Positions 1 to 5,808 of a stretch of 8,961 nucleotides of DNA are shown here, piece after piece (positions within the stretch are counted from its first letter, which is position 1; each line of letters starts with the position of its first letter). The notes under the pieces were generated by a model. It was given only the letters and a program-made list of their open reading frames with translations, was not told where the DNA came from and searched no databases. Origin of the DNA: Gemmatimonadota bacterium (GTDB lineage Bacteria; Gemmatimonadota; Gemmatimonadetes; Longimicrobiales; Gaopeijiaceae); contig SKZC01000312.1 of NCBI GenBank assembly GCA_007127575.1, positions 1 through 8,961 of the forward strand. Reading direction: 5' to 3'. Both the position numbers and the translations under genes were made by a program.

Positions 1-1167
1 CAGAGCCCGGACCATCCCCTCCGGATCCACCCCCCTCTCGAACCGGTAGCTGGAGTCGGTGGAGAGGCCCATGGCCTTCCGGGTCGAACGAGTGGGTCCG
101 GGCTCGAAAAGAGCACACTCCAGGAGGATGTCGCGGGTCTCTTCGGTGACCTCCGAATCCGCGCCTCCCATCACGCCCGCCACGGCCACCGGGCCCTCTG
201 CATCGCAGATGGCCAACATCTCCTGGGAGAGGGAGCGCTCCACCCCATCCAGGGTGCGGATCCTCTCCCCTTCCCTGGCCGTTCTCACCACCACCTGATC
301 CCCCCGAAGCCGGGCCAGATCGAAGGCGTGGAGGGGCTGGCCGAGCTCGTGGAGAACGTAGTTCGTGGCGTCCACCACATTGTTGATGGGACGAGCCCCC
401 ACCGCCCGGAGTCGGGCGGCCAACCAGGGGGGAGAAGGGCCTACGGAGACGTTCCGTATGATGAGGCCCAGGTACCGGGAGCAAAGCTCCGTGGCCTCGA
501 TGGAGATCCGGGCTCCATGACCTTCCACCTCGGCAACTCCCTCCCCACCCCTGAGTCCGAAGGGGAGGGCATCCTGCGACGGGGCGCCGGGGATGGGAGG
601 GAGGACGAGTCCCTCCTCCCCCTCCGGAGCCACCTCGCGGGCCACCCCCAGATGGGAAAGGAGATCCGGTCGGTTCGGGGTCACCTCCACATCCAGCCGG
701 TAATCCTCAAGGCCCAGGGCCCCGGCCAGCGCCTCACCGGGGGTCCGGGCCCCATTGAGCTTCAGGATTCCCTGGTGATCCCGGCCCAGCTCCAGCTCCT
801 TTTCGGAACACAGCATCCCCTCCGAGACCTCACCCCGGATCTTCACCTTCCGGATCTCCATCCCACCCGGGAGGGTCGCACCCACCGGCGCGAACGGGTA
901 GAAGGCCCCCGCCTCCACGTTCGGAGCTCCGCAAACGACCTGCACGGGCGACCCACCCGCTTCCACACGACAGAGGGTGAGACGGTCCGCGTTGGGGTGA
1001 TCCGCCACCTCCAATACCCGACCCACCACCACCTCGTGCAGGCCCTGTGAAAGGTCCTGGATTCCCTCCACGGGAGCCCCACGCATGGCCAGGTGATCGC
1101 CGATCTCCTGGGGCGAGAGCTTCAGACCAGGTGCCAGCTCCCGGAGCCAGCGAAACGAGATGTTCAT
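1..1167 (-). CDS. pheT: Phenylalanine-tRNA ligase beta subunit, N-terminal part (partial, runs off left edge)
   Basis: This is the beta subunit of the alpha2-beta2 phenylalanyl-tRNA synthetase, which binds tRNA-Phe, edits mischarged Tyr-tRNA and completes the cytoplasmic enzyme made by PheS. I translated the frame from ATG at 1167 to base 1 and found 389 codons without a stop. Known family members are about 800 residues, so roughly half is present. The N-terminal domain and EMAP-type tRNA-binding fold cover residues 1-150 (HPNADRL at 57-63, VCGAPNV at 78-84, GMLCSEKELELG at 117-128). VTPNRPDLLSHLG (162-174) starts the B1/B5-type region. The B3/B4 editing region holds RPINNVVDATNYVLHELG (259-276) and AFDL (281-284). 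SSYRFERGVDPEGM (372-385) is a typical late B3/B4-to-B5 segment. The ATG overlaps the pheS stop as ATGA. No strong Shine-Dalgarno sequence is visible, which points to translational coupling with pheS. The identification is very secure. Confidence 0.97.
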   Translation of the reverse strand, partial: MNISFRWLRELAPGLKLSPQEIGDHLAMRGAPVEGIQDLSQGLHEVVVGRVLEVADHPNADRLTLCRVEAGGSPVQVVCGAPNVEAGAFYPFAPVGATLPGGMEIRKVKIRGEVSEGMLCSEKELELGRDHQGILKLNGARTPGEALAGALGLEDYRLDVEVTPNRPDLLSHLGVAREVAPEGEEGLVLPPIPGAPSQDALPFGLRGGEGVAEVEGHGARISIEATELCSRYLGLIIRNVSVGPSPPWLAARLRAVGARPINNVVDATNYVLHELGQPLHAFDLARLRGDQVVVRTAREGERIRTLDGVERSLSQEMLAICDAEGPVAVAGVMGGADSEVTEETRDILLECALFEPGPTRSTRKAMGLSTDSSYRFERGVDPEGMVRAL

Positions 1168-2201
1168 ACGTGTCGAAACTGCCGGTGAAAGCGAACGTCG
1201 CCGTCGTAGAACAGGCGAATGTCGGGAATGCCGTACTTCAGCATGGCGATCCTTCCGGGCCCCATGCCGAAGGCGAATCCTGTGAAGCGCTCCGGATCGT
1301 ACCCCACGTTCTCCAGCACGGCGGGGTCCACCATCCCGGCCCCCATGATCTCCAGCCAATCCGACTCCTCCCGGGTCCCGTCGGGAAGGGTCACCACCCG
1401 CTTCACGTCCACCTCCGCGCTGGGCTCGGTGAAGGGAAAGAAAGAGGGCCGGAATCGAACCTGAGTGTCGGGTCCCCAGAACCGTCGAGAAAACTCCGCC
1501 AGGGTGGCCTTGAAATCGACGAAGGTGATCCCCTCATCCACGGCCAGCCCTTCGATCTGGTGAAAGGCCGGAGCGTGCGTCGCGTCGTAGGTATCCCTCC
1601 GGTAGACCATCCCCGGAACCACGATGCGAACGGGAGGATCGAAGCGTTCCATGGTCCGAACCTGGACCGGGGAGGTATGGCTCCGGAGGAGGTGCCCCCC
1701 CTGGAGATAGAGGGTATCCTGCTCGTCCGCCGCCGGGTGGTCCAGCGGCGTGTTGAGAGCGACGAAGTTGTACCACTCCGTCTCCGCTTCGGGGCCACGC
1801 ACCCGGCTGAAGCCCAGCCCGCGGAAGATCTGGCAGATCTCGTCCACGACCCAAGTGATGGGATGGCGAGCCCCGACCCAGGGGGACCGACCCGGCAAGG
1901 TGAGATCCGCCCTGGCCTCCGGCCCGGAATCCCGACCCGCCTCCAGCTCCCGACGCCGGGCGTCCAGCGCTTCCTGGAGCACTCCTTTGACCCGGTTCGC
2001 CTCCTGTCCCACGGTGGGCCGCTCCGTACCCGGAAGCGCGCCCAACCTTCGGAGGATCTGGGAAATCCTCCCCTCTTTCCGTCCCAGATACTCCACCCGA
2101 ACCGCCTCCAAACCATCGGGGTCCGAGACATCCCCCAGGGCCTTGAGGGCCCGGGACTCCAACTCCTTCAACTCGTGGATCAAGCCGTCGACGTCACCCA
2201 T
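1164..2201 (-). CDS. pheS: Phenylalanine-tRNA ligase alpha subunit
   Basis: This is the catalytic alpha subunit of PheRS, which activates phenylalanine with ATP and transfers it to tRNA-Phe. The product is 345 residues, within the family range (about 330-345). Residues 1-90 look like the N-terminal tRNA-binding coiled coil. Class II motif 1 lies near HPITWVVDEI (113-122). HPAADEQDTLYL (155-166) and LLRSHTSPVQVRTM (171-184) are characteristic of the family. Motif 2 is at YRRDTYDATHAPAFHQIEG (200-218) and motif 3 at GFAFGMGPGRIAMLKYG (308-324). Ala310 corresponds to the substrate-pocket alanine (Ala294 in E. coli), so the specificity pocket looks normal. I chose ATG at 2201 because a purine-rich AAGGGGGG sequence precedes it and the family homology begins there. 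An in-frame start at 2276 would add 25 low-complexity residues overlapping rplT. The gap from rplT is 34 bp, and the TGA stop overlaps the pheT ATG by 4 bp. Confidence 0.97.
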   Translation of the reverse strand: MGDVDGLIHELKELESRALKALGDVSDPDGLEAVRVEYLGRKEGRISQILRRLGALPGTERPTVGQEANRVKGVLQEALDARRRELEAGRDSGPEARADLTLPGRSPWVGARHPITWVVDEICQIFRGLGFSRVRGPEAETEWYNFVALNTPLDHPAADEQDTLYLQGGHLLRSHTSPVQVRTMERFDPPVRIVVPGMVYRRDTYDATHAPAFHQIEGLAVDEGITFVDFKATLAEFSRRFWGPDTQVRFRPSFFPFTEPSAEVDVKRVVTLPDGTREESDWLEIMGAGMVDPAVLENVGYDPERFTGFAFGMGPGRIAMLKYGIPDIRLFYDGDVRFHRQFRHV

Positions 2202-2235
2202 ACCCCGTCCCCCCTTCGGCCACGGTCTTCCCCCT

Positions 2236-2601
2236 TCAGTCGGCCGAGTCCAGCCCCTCCCTTGCCTGCTCGGCAAGCGCCTGGAATGCGTCGGGGTCGT
2301 GGACCGCGATGCTGGCCAACGCCTTCCGGTCCAGCTCCACCCCGGACCGCTTCAGGCCGTTGATGAAGCGGGAATACGAAAGGTCGTGCTGCCGGGCCGC
2401 GGCGTTGATCCGGGCGATCCAGAGGGAGCGAAAGTTCCGCTTCTTCTTCTTCCGGTCCCGATAGGCGTGCTCCCACCCCTTTTCTACGGCATCCTTCGCC
2501 GTGCGATAGAGGTTCTTGCGGCCGCCGAAGTACCCCTTGGCGACCTTGAAGATCTTCTTCTTTCGACGCTTCCGCGCCGGGGCTCCCGTGCTTCTAGGCA
2601 T
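2236..2601 (-). CDS. rplT: 50S ribosomal protein L20
   Basis: L20 binds 23S rRNA and is needed early in assembly of the large ribosomal subunit. In several bacteria it also represses its own operon. The product is 121 residues, normal for L20. It begins with a very basic unstructured tail (ARKRRKKKIFKVAKGYFGGR, about residues 8-28). The conserved core follows, with YRDRKKKKRNFRSLWIARIN (47-66) and the C-terminal globular part, LSYSRFINGLKRSGVELDRK (74-93), ending in an acidic tail. ATG at 2601 is preceded by an excellent Shine-Dalgarno sequence (GAGAGGAG, 7 nt away). It lies 19 bp downstream of rpmI and 34 bp upstream of pheS, inside the infC-rpmI-rplT-pheS-pheT run. Nothing looks disrupted. 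Confidence 0.98.
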   Translation of the reverse strand: MPRSTGAPARKRRKKKIFKVAKGYFGGRKNLYRTAKDAVEKGWEHAYRDRKKKKRNFRSLWIARINAAARQHDLSYSRFINGLKRSGVELDRKALASIAVHDPDAFQALAEQAREGLDSAD

Positions 2602-2620
2602 GACGGAACTCCTCTCTAAT

Positions 2621-2818
2621 TCACGATCCGGGCAGAAGGCGCTGCACTCTCTTCCGATCCGCCTGGGACACCAAAGTGGCCTGGCGGAGGCGGCGCTTCC
2701 GCTTCCGGCTCTTCTTGGTCAGGATGTGGCTCTTGTTCGCACGCTGCCTACGGAACTTGCCCGAACCCGTCTTTCGAATTCGTTTCGCCGTAGCGCGGTT
2801 CGTCTTCATCTTGGGCAT
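2621..2818 (-). CDS. rpmI: 50S ribosomal protein L35
   Basis: L35 is a small basic protein of the large ribosomal subunit. The product is 65 residues, the usual length. It starts with the typical MPKMKTNRATAKRIRKTGSG and continues through KSHILTKKSRKRKRRLR (29-45) to the family-typical RVQRLLPG end. About one third of the residues are Lys or Arg. ATG at 2818 has GGGAGAG a few bases upstream. It sits 22 bp after infC and 19 bp before rplT, the standard infC-rpmI-rplT order, so it is almost certainly co-transcribed with both. Confidence 0.98.
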   Translation of the reverse strand: MPKMKTNRATAKRIRKTGSGKFRRQRANKSHILTKKSRKRKRRLRQATLVSQADRKRVQRLLPGS

Positions 2819-2840
2819 CTTCGCTCTCCCGGTGTCTTCG

Positions 2841-3359
2841 TCACTTAGTAGAAAGAGGAGCGAGGACCATCACCATGGTCCGGCCCTCCCGGGCCGGCCG
2901 GCCCTCCACCCTTCCCATATCGCTCACGTCGTTGGCCAGACGCTCCAGCACCTCCAACCCCAGCTCGGGGTGGGCCATCTGCCGACCCCGAAACATCATC
3001 GTCACCTTCACCTTGTCGCCCTCCTCCAGAAAGCGGCGGGCGTGACGGAGCTTGAACTCGTAGTCGTGATCCTCGATTCCGGGGCGAAACTTCACCTCCT
3101 TCACCTGCATCACGCGTTGCTTCTTTTTCGCCTCCCGAGCTCGCCTGGCCTCTTCGTACTTGAACTTCCCGTAGTCCATCAACTTGCAGACCGGAGGGCG
3201 AGCGTCCGGGGCCACCTCCACCAGGTCCAGGCCCCGCTCCTCCGCCCGCTCCCGGGCCTCCTCGATGGACACGATCCCTATCTGCTCCCCGTCTTCGCCG
3301 ACGAGGCGGACGGGACTGATCCGGATCTGGTCGTTGACACGGACCCGCTGCTGCTTGAT
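2841..3359 (-). CDS. infC: Translation initiation factor IF-3, starting at an ATC codon
   Basis: IF3 binds the 30S subunit, prevents premature 50S joining and checks the start codon and initiator tRNA. With an ATC start at 3359 the product is 172 residues, the family norm. The N-terminal domain contains VNDQIRISPVRLVGEDGEQ (about 7-25), DLVEVAPDARPPVCKLMDYG (44-63) and the GKFKYE start of the lysine-rich linker. The C-terminal domain carries VKEVKFRPGIEDHDYEFK and KVTMMFRGRQMAHPELG. I chose ATC because GGAGGT (3372-3367) sits 7 nt upstream and the homology begins a few residues later. The upstream in-frame ATG at 3392 has no Shine-Dalgarno sequence, lies just past a terminator T-run and would add 11 unrelated residues. 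AUU/AUC/AUA starts are an established hallmark of infC and allow IF3 to repress its own translation. Identity is certain. The start is inferred but well supported. Confidence 0.95.
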   Translation of the reverse strand: MKQQRVRVNDQIRISPVRLVGEDGEQIGIVSIEEARERAEERGLDLVEVAPDARPPVCKLMDYGKFKYEEARRAREAKKKQRVMQVKEVKFRPGIEDHDYEFKLRHARRFLEEGDKVKVTMMFRGRQMAHPELGLEVLERLANDVSDMGRVEGRPAREGRTMVMVLAPLSTK

Positions 3360-3366
3360 GGCACCC

Positions 3367-3372
3367 ACCTCC
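3367..3372 (-). promoter_or_regulatory. Shine-Dalgarno sequence deciding the infC start
   Basis: GGAGGT is a full anti-16S match located 7 nt before ATC at 3359-3357. It is the only good ribosome binding site between the upstream terminator and the first conserved IF3 residues, so it selects the ATC codon rather than ATG 3392. Confidence 0.85.
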
Positions 3373-3403
3373 GTCAGGGCCCCATAGGGCATCCGGGGAG
3401 ACG

Positions 3404-3433
3404 AAAAAAGCGGCTCGAAATGCCTCGAGCCGC
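3404..3433 (-). terminator. Intrinsic terminator / likely attenuator ahead of infC
   Basis: On the minus strand a perfect 9-bp stem, GCGGCTCGA (3433-3425) with TCGAGCCGC (3418-3410), closes a 6-nt loop and is followed immediately by six T residues (3409-3404). This is a textbook Rho-independent terminator. It ends only 45 nt upstream of the infC ATC codon and about 225 nt downstream of the thrS stop. It must therefore be read through, or conditionally disrupted, for infC-rpmI-rplT-pheST to be expressed. That position fits a transcription attenuator. In Bacillus the infC-rpmI-rplT operon is attenuated by L20 binding its leader. Whether L20 acts here is inference. Confidence 0.85.
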
Positions 3434-3567
3434 CTGATACGCCAACGAACCCGGAGGAATCGCCCCCCCCGATTCGTCGCAGTCGACCCGACGGTACCCT
3501 GCCCCGACGTCTCGGGCAAGGACCGGAAGGTGGAGGGACCGGCCCTCACTTCCTTGTTTTTCCTACA
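3434..3567 (-). promoter_or_regulatory. Structured leader upstream of infC attenuator
   Basis: The 134 nt between the proposed transcription start and the attenuator hold three possible hairpins on the minus strand. These are GGGCCGG/CCGGTCC (3545-3539 with 3526-3520, one G-U pair), CCCGA/TCGGG (3516-3512 with 3507-3503, GACG loop) and GAATCG/CGATTC (3475-3470 with 3462-3457) around a loop of seven G. I see no convincing leader peptide and no T-box specifier/NGGUGG-type element. The role is unknown; a ribosomal-protein-binding leader (L20 type) is the most natural guess given the downstream genes. Confidence 0.5.
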
Positions 3568-3573
3568 GTACAA

Positions 3574-3601
3574 AAGATAGGCCTCTACGGAGCGAAAGCA
3601 A
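3574..3601 (-). promoter_or_regulatory. Possible sigma-70-type promoter for the infC leader
   Basis: TTGCTT (3601-3596) and TATCTT (3579-3574) are separated by 16 nt, matching the -35 and -10 consensus at 3 and 4 of 6 positions. A start would fall near 3567, giving a leader of about 208 nt before infC. This is the most AT-rich stretch in the thrS-infC gap. The match is moderate, and infC may also be served by readthrough from thrS. Confidence 0.4.
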
Positions 3602-3611
3602 TGGTCTTTCC

Positions 3612-3629
3612 GCCGGGAGTACTTCCGGC
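3612..3629 (-). other. Weak hairpin downstream of thrS
   Basis: GCCGG/CCGGC (3629-3625 with 3616-3612) can form a 5-bp stem 30 nt after the thrS stop. It has no T-run after it, so it is not a convincing terminator. thrS transcripts probably continue into the infC leader. Confidence 0.25.
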
Positions 3630-3658
3630 ACCCGATCCCCCCGTGGGGCGAGGGCCGA

Positions 3659-5581
3659 TCACTCCAGGGCCCGCCGCTCCACCTCCTCCCGCAGGCGTTT
3701 CACGAAGTCTTCCCGTCCCATGACCTCCTGCTTCTTCCCTCGGCCTCGCTTCCGTACGGCCACGGTACCATCCCCCGCTTCCCGTTCCCCCACCACCCCC
3801 ATGTAGGGGACCTTCATGGTCTCAGCCTCCCGGATTCGGTACCCCAGCGTCTCCCGATCGAACGTTTCGGCTCGGAGTCCCGCGGCCCGAAGCATCTCCG
3901 CAACCTCGTGGGCACTCTCCGTCCACTGCTCCGATACCGGGAAGATCCGAACCTGCTCCGGCGCCAGCCAGAGGGGGAACGCACCGGCGTAATGCTCGAT
4001 GAGCCCGCCGATGAACCGCTCCATGGAGCCCACCAGGACCCGGTGCAGCATGACGGGCCGGTGTCGCTCGTTGTCCTCACCGATGTACTCGAGCCCAAAG
4101 CGCTCCGGTAGGTTGAAGTCGAGCTGAACCGTGGGGCCCTGCCACTTTCGTCCGATGGCATCGATGAGCTGAAAGTCGAGCTTGGGCCCGTAAAATGCCC
4201 CTCCCCCCTCGTCCACGTCGTACTCCAGCCCGCGTTCGTCCAGAACGGCACGGAGGTCGGCTTCCGCCCGGGCCCACTGGGCTTCCGACCCCAGCGCTTT
4301 CTCCGGCCGGGTTGCCAGCGCGATGGTGTACGGGTAGCCGAAGGTGGCAAGCATCTCGGCCACCAGCTCCAGGAGCCGCTCGATCTCCTCCGGAACCTGT
4401 TCCTCCGTGCAGAAGACGTGGGCGTCGTCCTGAGTGAACCCCCGGACGCGAAGCATCCCGTGGAGGACGCCGCTTCGCTCGTATCTGTAGACCGTACCGA
4501 ACTCGGCGTACCGGATCGGGAGATCCCGATAGGACCTCTGGTTCGCCTGGTAGATGCAGATGTGGCCTGGACAGTTCATGGGCTTGGGCCGGTACCGGCG
4601 CCCTTCCACCTCCATCGCCCCGAACATGTTCTCGGCGAAGTTCTCCAGGTGTCCGGAGATCTCGAATAGCTCTTCGCTCACCACATGGGGAGAGTAGACG
4701 ATCTCGTATCCGTGTCGGAGGATGAGCTCCTGCTCGTAGTCCTCGATCTCCCTGCGGATCACGGACCCGGAGGGCTCCCACAGGATGAGTCCCGGCCCCA
4801 CCCGGGAGTCCACGGTGAAAAGCCCCAATTCCTTGCCCAGGACCCGGTGGTCCCGTTTCCCGGCCTCCTCCAGCCTCTCCAGATGCTCTTGCAGCTCCTT
4901 CTCGGAAAAGAATGCGGTGCCGTAGATCCGCTGAAGCATCTCCCGGCGCTCGTCCCCCCGCCAGTACGCTCCCGCGGCGGAGAGAAGCTTGAAGTGCTTG
5001 ACCTCGCCGGTTGAGGGGATGTGGGGGCCCCGGCACAGATCCAGGAAGGGCCCGTCCCGGTAGACGGAGATGACTTCGTCGTCGTCGAACTCCTCCAGCC
5101 GCTCCAACTTTAGCGGGTCGTCGCTGAACAGCTCGCGAGCCTCCTCCTTGGAGACCACCTGGCGTTGAAAGGTGTGATCCGCTTCCACCACCTCCTTCAT
5201 CTTCTCCTCGATGGCCTCCAGGTCCTGAGGAGTGAACGGGCGCTCCACACCGAAGTCATAGTAGAAACCCTCATCGATGGGGGGGCCGAAGCCGATGCGG
5301 GCCGACGGATCCAGCTCTCGGACCGCGGTGGCCAGGACGTGGGCTGCGGAGTGTCGGAGCACCTCCAACGAGTCCTCATCCCTTTTGGTGAGGATCCGAA
5401 GGGACGCGTCCGCCTGAATGGGCCGGTCCAGGTCCACCGTTTCGCCGTCCACCTCGGCGGCCAGCGCCGCTCGGGCCAACCCGGGCCCGATTCGCTCCGC
5501 CACATCGCGCGGGGTGGAGCCGCGGGGCACCTCCATCACCGTTCCATCGGGAAGAGCGATCTCGATCTTTTCGGAAGCCAT
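3659..5581 (-). CDS. thrS: Threonine-tRNA ligase
   Basis: ThrRS charges tRNA-Thr with threonine and hydrolyses mischarged Ser-tRNA-Thr. The 640-residue product has the full bacterial architecture. It has a TGS domain (about 4-65) and an editing domain with HSAAH (His77, His81) and DLCRGPH (Cys183, His187), both catalytic/metal motifs intact. The class II core follows with the zinc ligands Cys337 (MNCPGH), His388 (DDAHVF) and His513 (MLHRVL). Motif 2 is around RYAEFGTVYRYERSGVLHG (357-375). The anticodon-binding domain runs from about 540 to the end. I chose ATG at 5581. It has only a weak GGA 7 nt upstream and a GGAG 14 nt upstream. A GTG at 5596 is in frame but abuts that GGAG, so it cannot use it. 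The gene lies between groEL and infC and heads the translation-gene block. Confidence 0.97.
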   Translation of the reverse strand: MASEKIEIALPDGTVMEVPRGSTPRDVAERIGPGLARAALAAEVDGETVDLDRPIQADASLRILTKRDEDSLEVLRHSAAHVLATAVRELDPSARIGFGPPIDEGFYYDFGVERPFTPQDLEAIEEKMKEVVEADHTFQRQVVSKEEARELFSDDPLKLERLEEFDDDEVISVYRDGPFLDLCRGPHIPSTGEVKHFKLLSAAGAYWRGDERREMLQRIYGTAFFSEKELQEHLERLEEAGKRDHRVLGKELGLFTVDSRVGPGLILWEPSGSVIRREIEDYEQELILRHGYEIVYSPHVVSEELFEISGHLENFAENMFGAMEVEGRRYRPKPMNCPGHICIYQANQRSYRDLPIRYAEFGTVYRYERSGVLHGMLRVRGFTQDDAHVFCTEEQVPEEIERLLELVAEMLATFGYPYTIALATRPEKALGSEAQWARAEADLRAVLDERGLEYDVDEGGGAFYGPKLDFQLIDAIGRKWQGPTVQLDFNLPERFGLEYIGEDNERHRPVMLHRVLVGSMERFIGGLIEHYAGAFPLWLAPEQVRIFPVSEQWTESAHEVAEMLRAAGLRAETFDRETLGYRIREAETMKVPYMGVVGEREAGDGTVAVRKRGRGKKQEVMGREDFVKRLREEVERRALE

Positions 5582-5657
5582 GGTCGAATCCAACACTCCG
5601 GGTCAAACGCCCCGCCGGACAACGAGCGCCCGGATTCGGGACTGGGAAGGCCGGACT

Positions 5658-5684
5658 CTAATACCCAGGGCAGGAAGGGGTCAA
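5658..5684 (-). promoter_or_regulatory. Probable thrS promoter
   Basis: TTGACC (5684-5679, 5 of 6 to consensus) and TATTAG (5663-5658, 4 of 6) are separated by 15 nt. They would start transcription near 5650, leaving a leader of about 70 nt before thrS. It lies directly after the hairpin that follows groEL, so a terminator-then-promoter layout is reasonable. The spacer is slightly short. Confidence 0.5.
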
Positions 5685-5718
5685 CGTGCACAGGCGGACG
5701 AGACCCCCGGAATGGAGA

Positions 5719-5754
5719 GAGGCCCGGCCCCCCGTCTCCAGGGAACCGGGCCTC
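5719..5754 (-). terminator. Terminator-like hairpin after groEL
   Basis: On the minus strand GAGGCCCGG (5754-5746) pairs perfectly with CCGGGCCTC (5727-5719) across an 18-nt loop, about 55 nt past the groEL stop. The following bases are pyrimidine-rich but lack a real T-run. It could be a weak intrinsic terminator, or a 3'-end stabilising stem for the groESL message. Confidence 0.45.
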
Positions 5755-5808
5755 CCGTAGCGCTCGGGCCGGCTGACGCCGCACCCGCGGGCTTGAACGA
5801 AAGGGCTC

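Noticed and set aside
328..1050. A 240-codon plus-strand open frame opposite pheT
   Set aside because: The minus strand is an unbroken PheT reading frame with conserved motifs throughout, so this frame is a compositional artefact.
2202..2276. N-terminal extension of pheS to 2276
   Set aside because: The extra 25 residues are Arg/Gly/Pro-rich, overlap rplT in another frame and lie outside the PheS homology. ATG 2201 has a good ribosome binding site.
1047..2363. A 438-codon plus-strand open frame opposite pheS and part of rplT
   Set aside because: It is a Pro/Arg/Gly-rich shadow of pheS codon usage, with no domain and no conserved sequence.
3357..3392. ATG at 3392 as the infC start
   Set aside because: It has no Shine-Dalgarno sequence, lies 12 nt beyond the terminator T-run, and adds residues outside the IF3 homology. 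The ATC at 3359 has a full GGAGGT.
2845..3573. A 242-codon minus-strand frame spanning the infC leader and infC
   Set aside because: It runs out of frame through infC, starts at TTG without a ribosome binding site, and its sequence is low-complexity Gly/Arg/Pro.
5582..5657. A tRNA-Thr-mimicking operator or T-box in the thrS leader
   Set aside because: I could find no convincing anticodon-like stem-loop, T-box sequence or terminator/antiterminator pair in the roughly 70-nt leader; only short 4-bp stems are visible.
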